A DNA stretch of 64,000 nt from Acidovorax sp. NO-1 (GTDB taxonomy: Bacteria > Pseudomonadota > Gammaproteobacteria > Burkholderiales > Burkholderiaceae_C): the NCBI RefSeq assembly GCF_000238595.1, contig NZ_AGTS01000105.1, forward strand, positions 50,664 to 114,663, in the 5' to 3' direction. Positions 63,172-64,000 of this stretch are shown here, one piece after another (position 1 is the stretch's first letter; every line of letters starts with the position of its first letter). A program made the translations under genes and the position numbers. The notes under the pieces are model-generated. The model did not search any database. It worked only from the letters and a program-made list of their open reading frames with translations, and was not told where the DNA came from.

Positions 63172-63524
63172 CTACAGCGAGATCGCTGCTACTTGCGCCC
63201 TGAGCGCTGGCAGATCGTTCTGCACGGTTTGCCAGACGATGCCCAGGTCCACAGTGAAATAGCCGTGGGCCAGTGCATTGCGCATTTCACAAGCAAAGCC
63301 CCACGGCACATGGGCATGTTTCTTCGCAAAGTCGGGGTGGTTTTGGCCACGTTGTTGCAAGCCTCGCCCATCACTTGCAGGTTGCGAATCACGGCATCGC
63401 AGGTCTTGCGGTCTGCCAAGAACGCAGCCAGGTCCATCCCAGCCGTGTAGTCCTGAATGTTGCCGATAGCTTCCAGGATGTGCTGCAAATAGTCCGCCAC
63501 CCGCAGCGGGTGCGCCCGGCTCAT
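63172..63524 (-). pseudogene. hepT: HepT-like toxin, one-base frameshift
   Basis: Reconstructed 117-aa HEPN protein. The N-terminal part (MSRAHPLRVADYLQHILEAIGN to VMGEACNNVAK) is in one frame and the C-terminal part (HPDFAKKHAHVPWGFACEM to AQVAAISL) in another. The HEPN catalytic motif R-x4-H-x-Y is intact (RNALAHGY). A coding-strand run CAAAACC has four As where five would restore frame (about 63350-63353). The ATG overlaps the mntA stop, as in MNT-HepT operons. As written the toxin would be truncated and inactive. Confidence 0.82.
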
Positions 63525-63811
63525 ACGGTGATCGCCTCGCGCAGCACCTGATCCCGAAAGCTGGCGGGCAGGCTGTTGGGGGTGAGCACATCGACCTCCA
63601 TACCCAGCAACTGCTTCAGCTCAAACCGGATCGCGCCAATGTCCATCAGCGTGGTTTGCGCGGTGGGCTCTACCAACAGATCCAGATCGCTGTCGGCTGT
63701 GTCGTCCCCATGCAGCGCCGAGCCAAACACCCGTACGCTGCTCACGCGGTGGCGAAGGGCAATCTCGCGGATTTGCGAGCGGTGCAGTGAAAGGGCTTCG
63801 GAGGGGCGCAT
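63521..63811 (-). CDS. mntA: MntA-like minimal nucleotidyltransferase antitoxin
   Basis: 96-aa minimal nucleotidyltransferase. The active-site motif is complete: RVFGSALHGDDTADSDLDLLVE (G-S then D-x-D). In known MNT-HepT systems this protein AMPylates and silences the HepT ribonuclease. The stop overlaps the hepT start (ATGA), so the pair is translationally coupled. Confidence 0.85.
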   Translation of the reverse strand: MRPSEALSLHRSQIREIALRHRVSSVRVFGSALHGDDTADSDLDLLVEPTAQTTLMDIGAIRFELKQLLGMEVDVLTPNSLPASFRDQVLREAITV

Positions 63812-63853
63812 GGTTTGAAGTTTAGCGGCGCTGCGTGTTTACGAGCTAAATTG

Positions 63854-63889
63854 GCCTTCAGCGCTTTCTGGGATTGCGCCAGCAGCTAC
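63854..63889 (+). repeat. Family A hairpin repeat, copy 13
   Basis: GCCTTCAGCGCTTTCTGGGATTGCGCCAGCAGCTAC. The inner stem is weaker (GCGC/GCGC). Its outer edge coincides with the stop codon of a partial gene that enters from the right. Confidence 0.7.
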
Positions 63890-64000
63890 TAAAAAGATAG
63901 CGAGTTCTCGTCTGAAAAGATGGTCGCGTGGTGGCAGTTGATGCTGTCCATCACATAGGGGTTGCGCACCGCGCCGGGCTCCACCAAATCTACGCCCCGG
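63889..64000 (-). CDS. Partial unknown protein, C-terminal 36 residues
   Basis: A frame open to the window edge on the minus strand reads ...GVDLVEPGAVRNPYVMDS, then INCHHATIFSDENSLSF and TAG. It reads like real protein, but I cannot name the family. The stop codon lies exactly at the edge of family A copy 13, so the C-terminus may be set by the repeat. Only the tail is visible, so function and full length are unknown. Confidence 0.4.
   Translation of the reverse strand, partial: RGVDLVEPGAVRNPYVMDSINCHHATIFSDENSLSF

Noticed and set aside
52791..63889. CRISPR array from the recurring hairpins
   Set aside because: Copies are far apart, divergent and not spaced by unique short spacers; no cas genes are present.

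Overview
This 64 kb window is high-GC, gene-dense chromosome from a betaproteobacterium of the Comamonadaceae, most like Acidovorax and its close relatives. The evidence is the gene content: nuoLMN followed by a DUF2818 gene, Bug-type solute receptors, catechol ortho-cleavage genes, a liv-type ABC operon, and RegB/RegA next to a quinol oxidase. Two dispersed repeat families of a type I associate with this family are also present. The assignment is from protein resemblance only; no database was searched.

Layout: 1-5.5 kb is the 3' end of the complex I operon (nuoL partial, nuoM, nuoN, DUF2818, DUF1178). 5.7-7.5 kb is an ABC exporter. 7.8-12.6 kb is a five-gene branched-chain amino acid or amide uptake operon. 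12.6-20.7 kb holds AttH-like, cysteine-synthase-like, FtsX-like permease, LolD-like ATPase and miaA genes, with an hsp20 gene between permease and ATPase. 20.7-25.6 kb holds a frameshifted drug-efflux gene, a lipoprotein hydrolase, pilU with an in-frame stop, and gdhA. 25.8-29.9 kb holds glpQ, mutL and dedA. 30-37 kb is a tight run cyoABCD-surf1-regB-regA. 37-46.7 kb is mixed housekeeping genes and transporters. 46.7-52 kb is the cat operon (catB, catC, Bug receptor, catA, with divergent catR and a nearby enol-lactonase). 52-61 kb holds RluE, GltS, an M23 peptidase, a PLD-type synthase, small conserved genes, an FHA/protease pair and an M14 peptidase. 61.2-64 kb is accessory: two toxin-antitoxin-like pairs, an orphan ORF and a partial gene, each followed by a copy of the same hairpin repeat.

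Two repeat families run through the window. Family A (13 copies, about 35 nt) is a hairpin with compensatory changes in its stem. Ten copies are intergenic and three are translated in frame inside miaA, mutL and the FtsX-like permease. Family B (4 copies, about 70-90 nt) begins 0-3 nt after the stop codon of the preceding gene every time.

Three genes (mutL, the Bcr-type transporter, hepT) are each broken by one missing base in a homopolymer, and pilU carries an amber codon. Either these are real lesions or the consensus under-calls homopolymers. Read-level checking should come before any biological claim about them.
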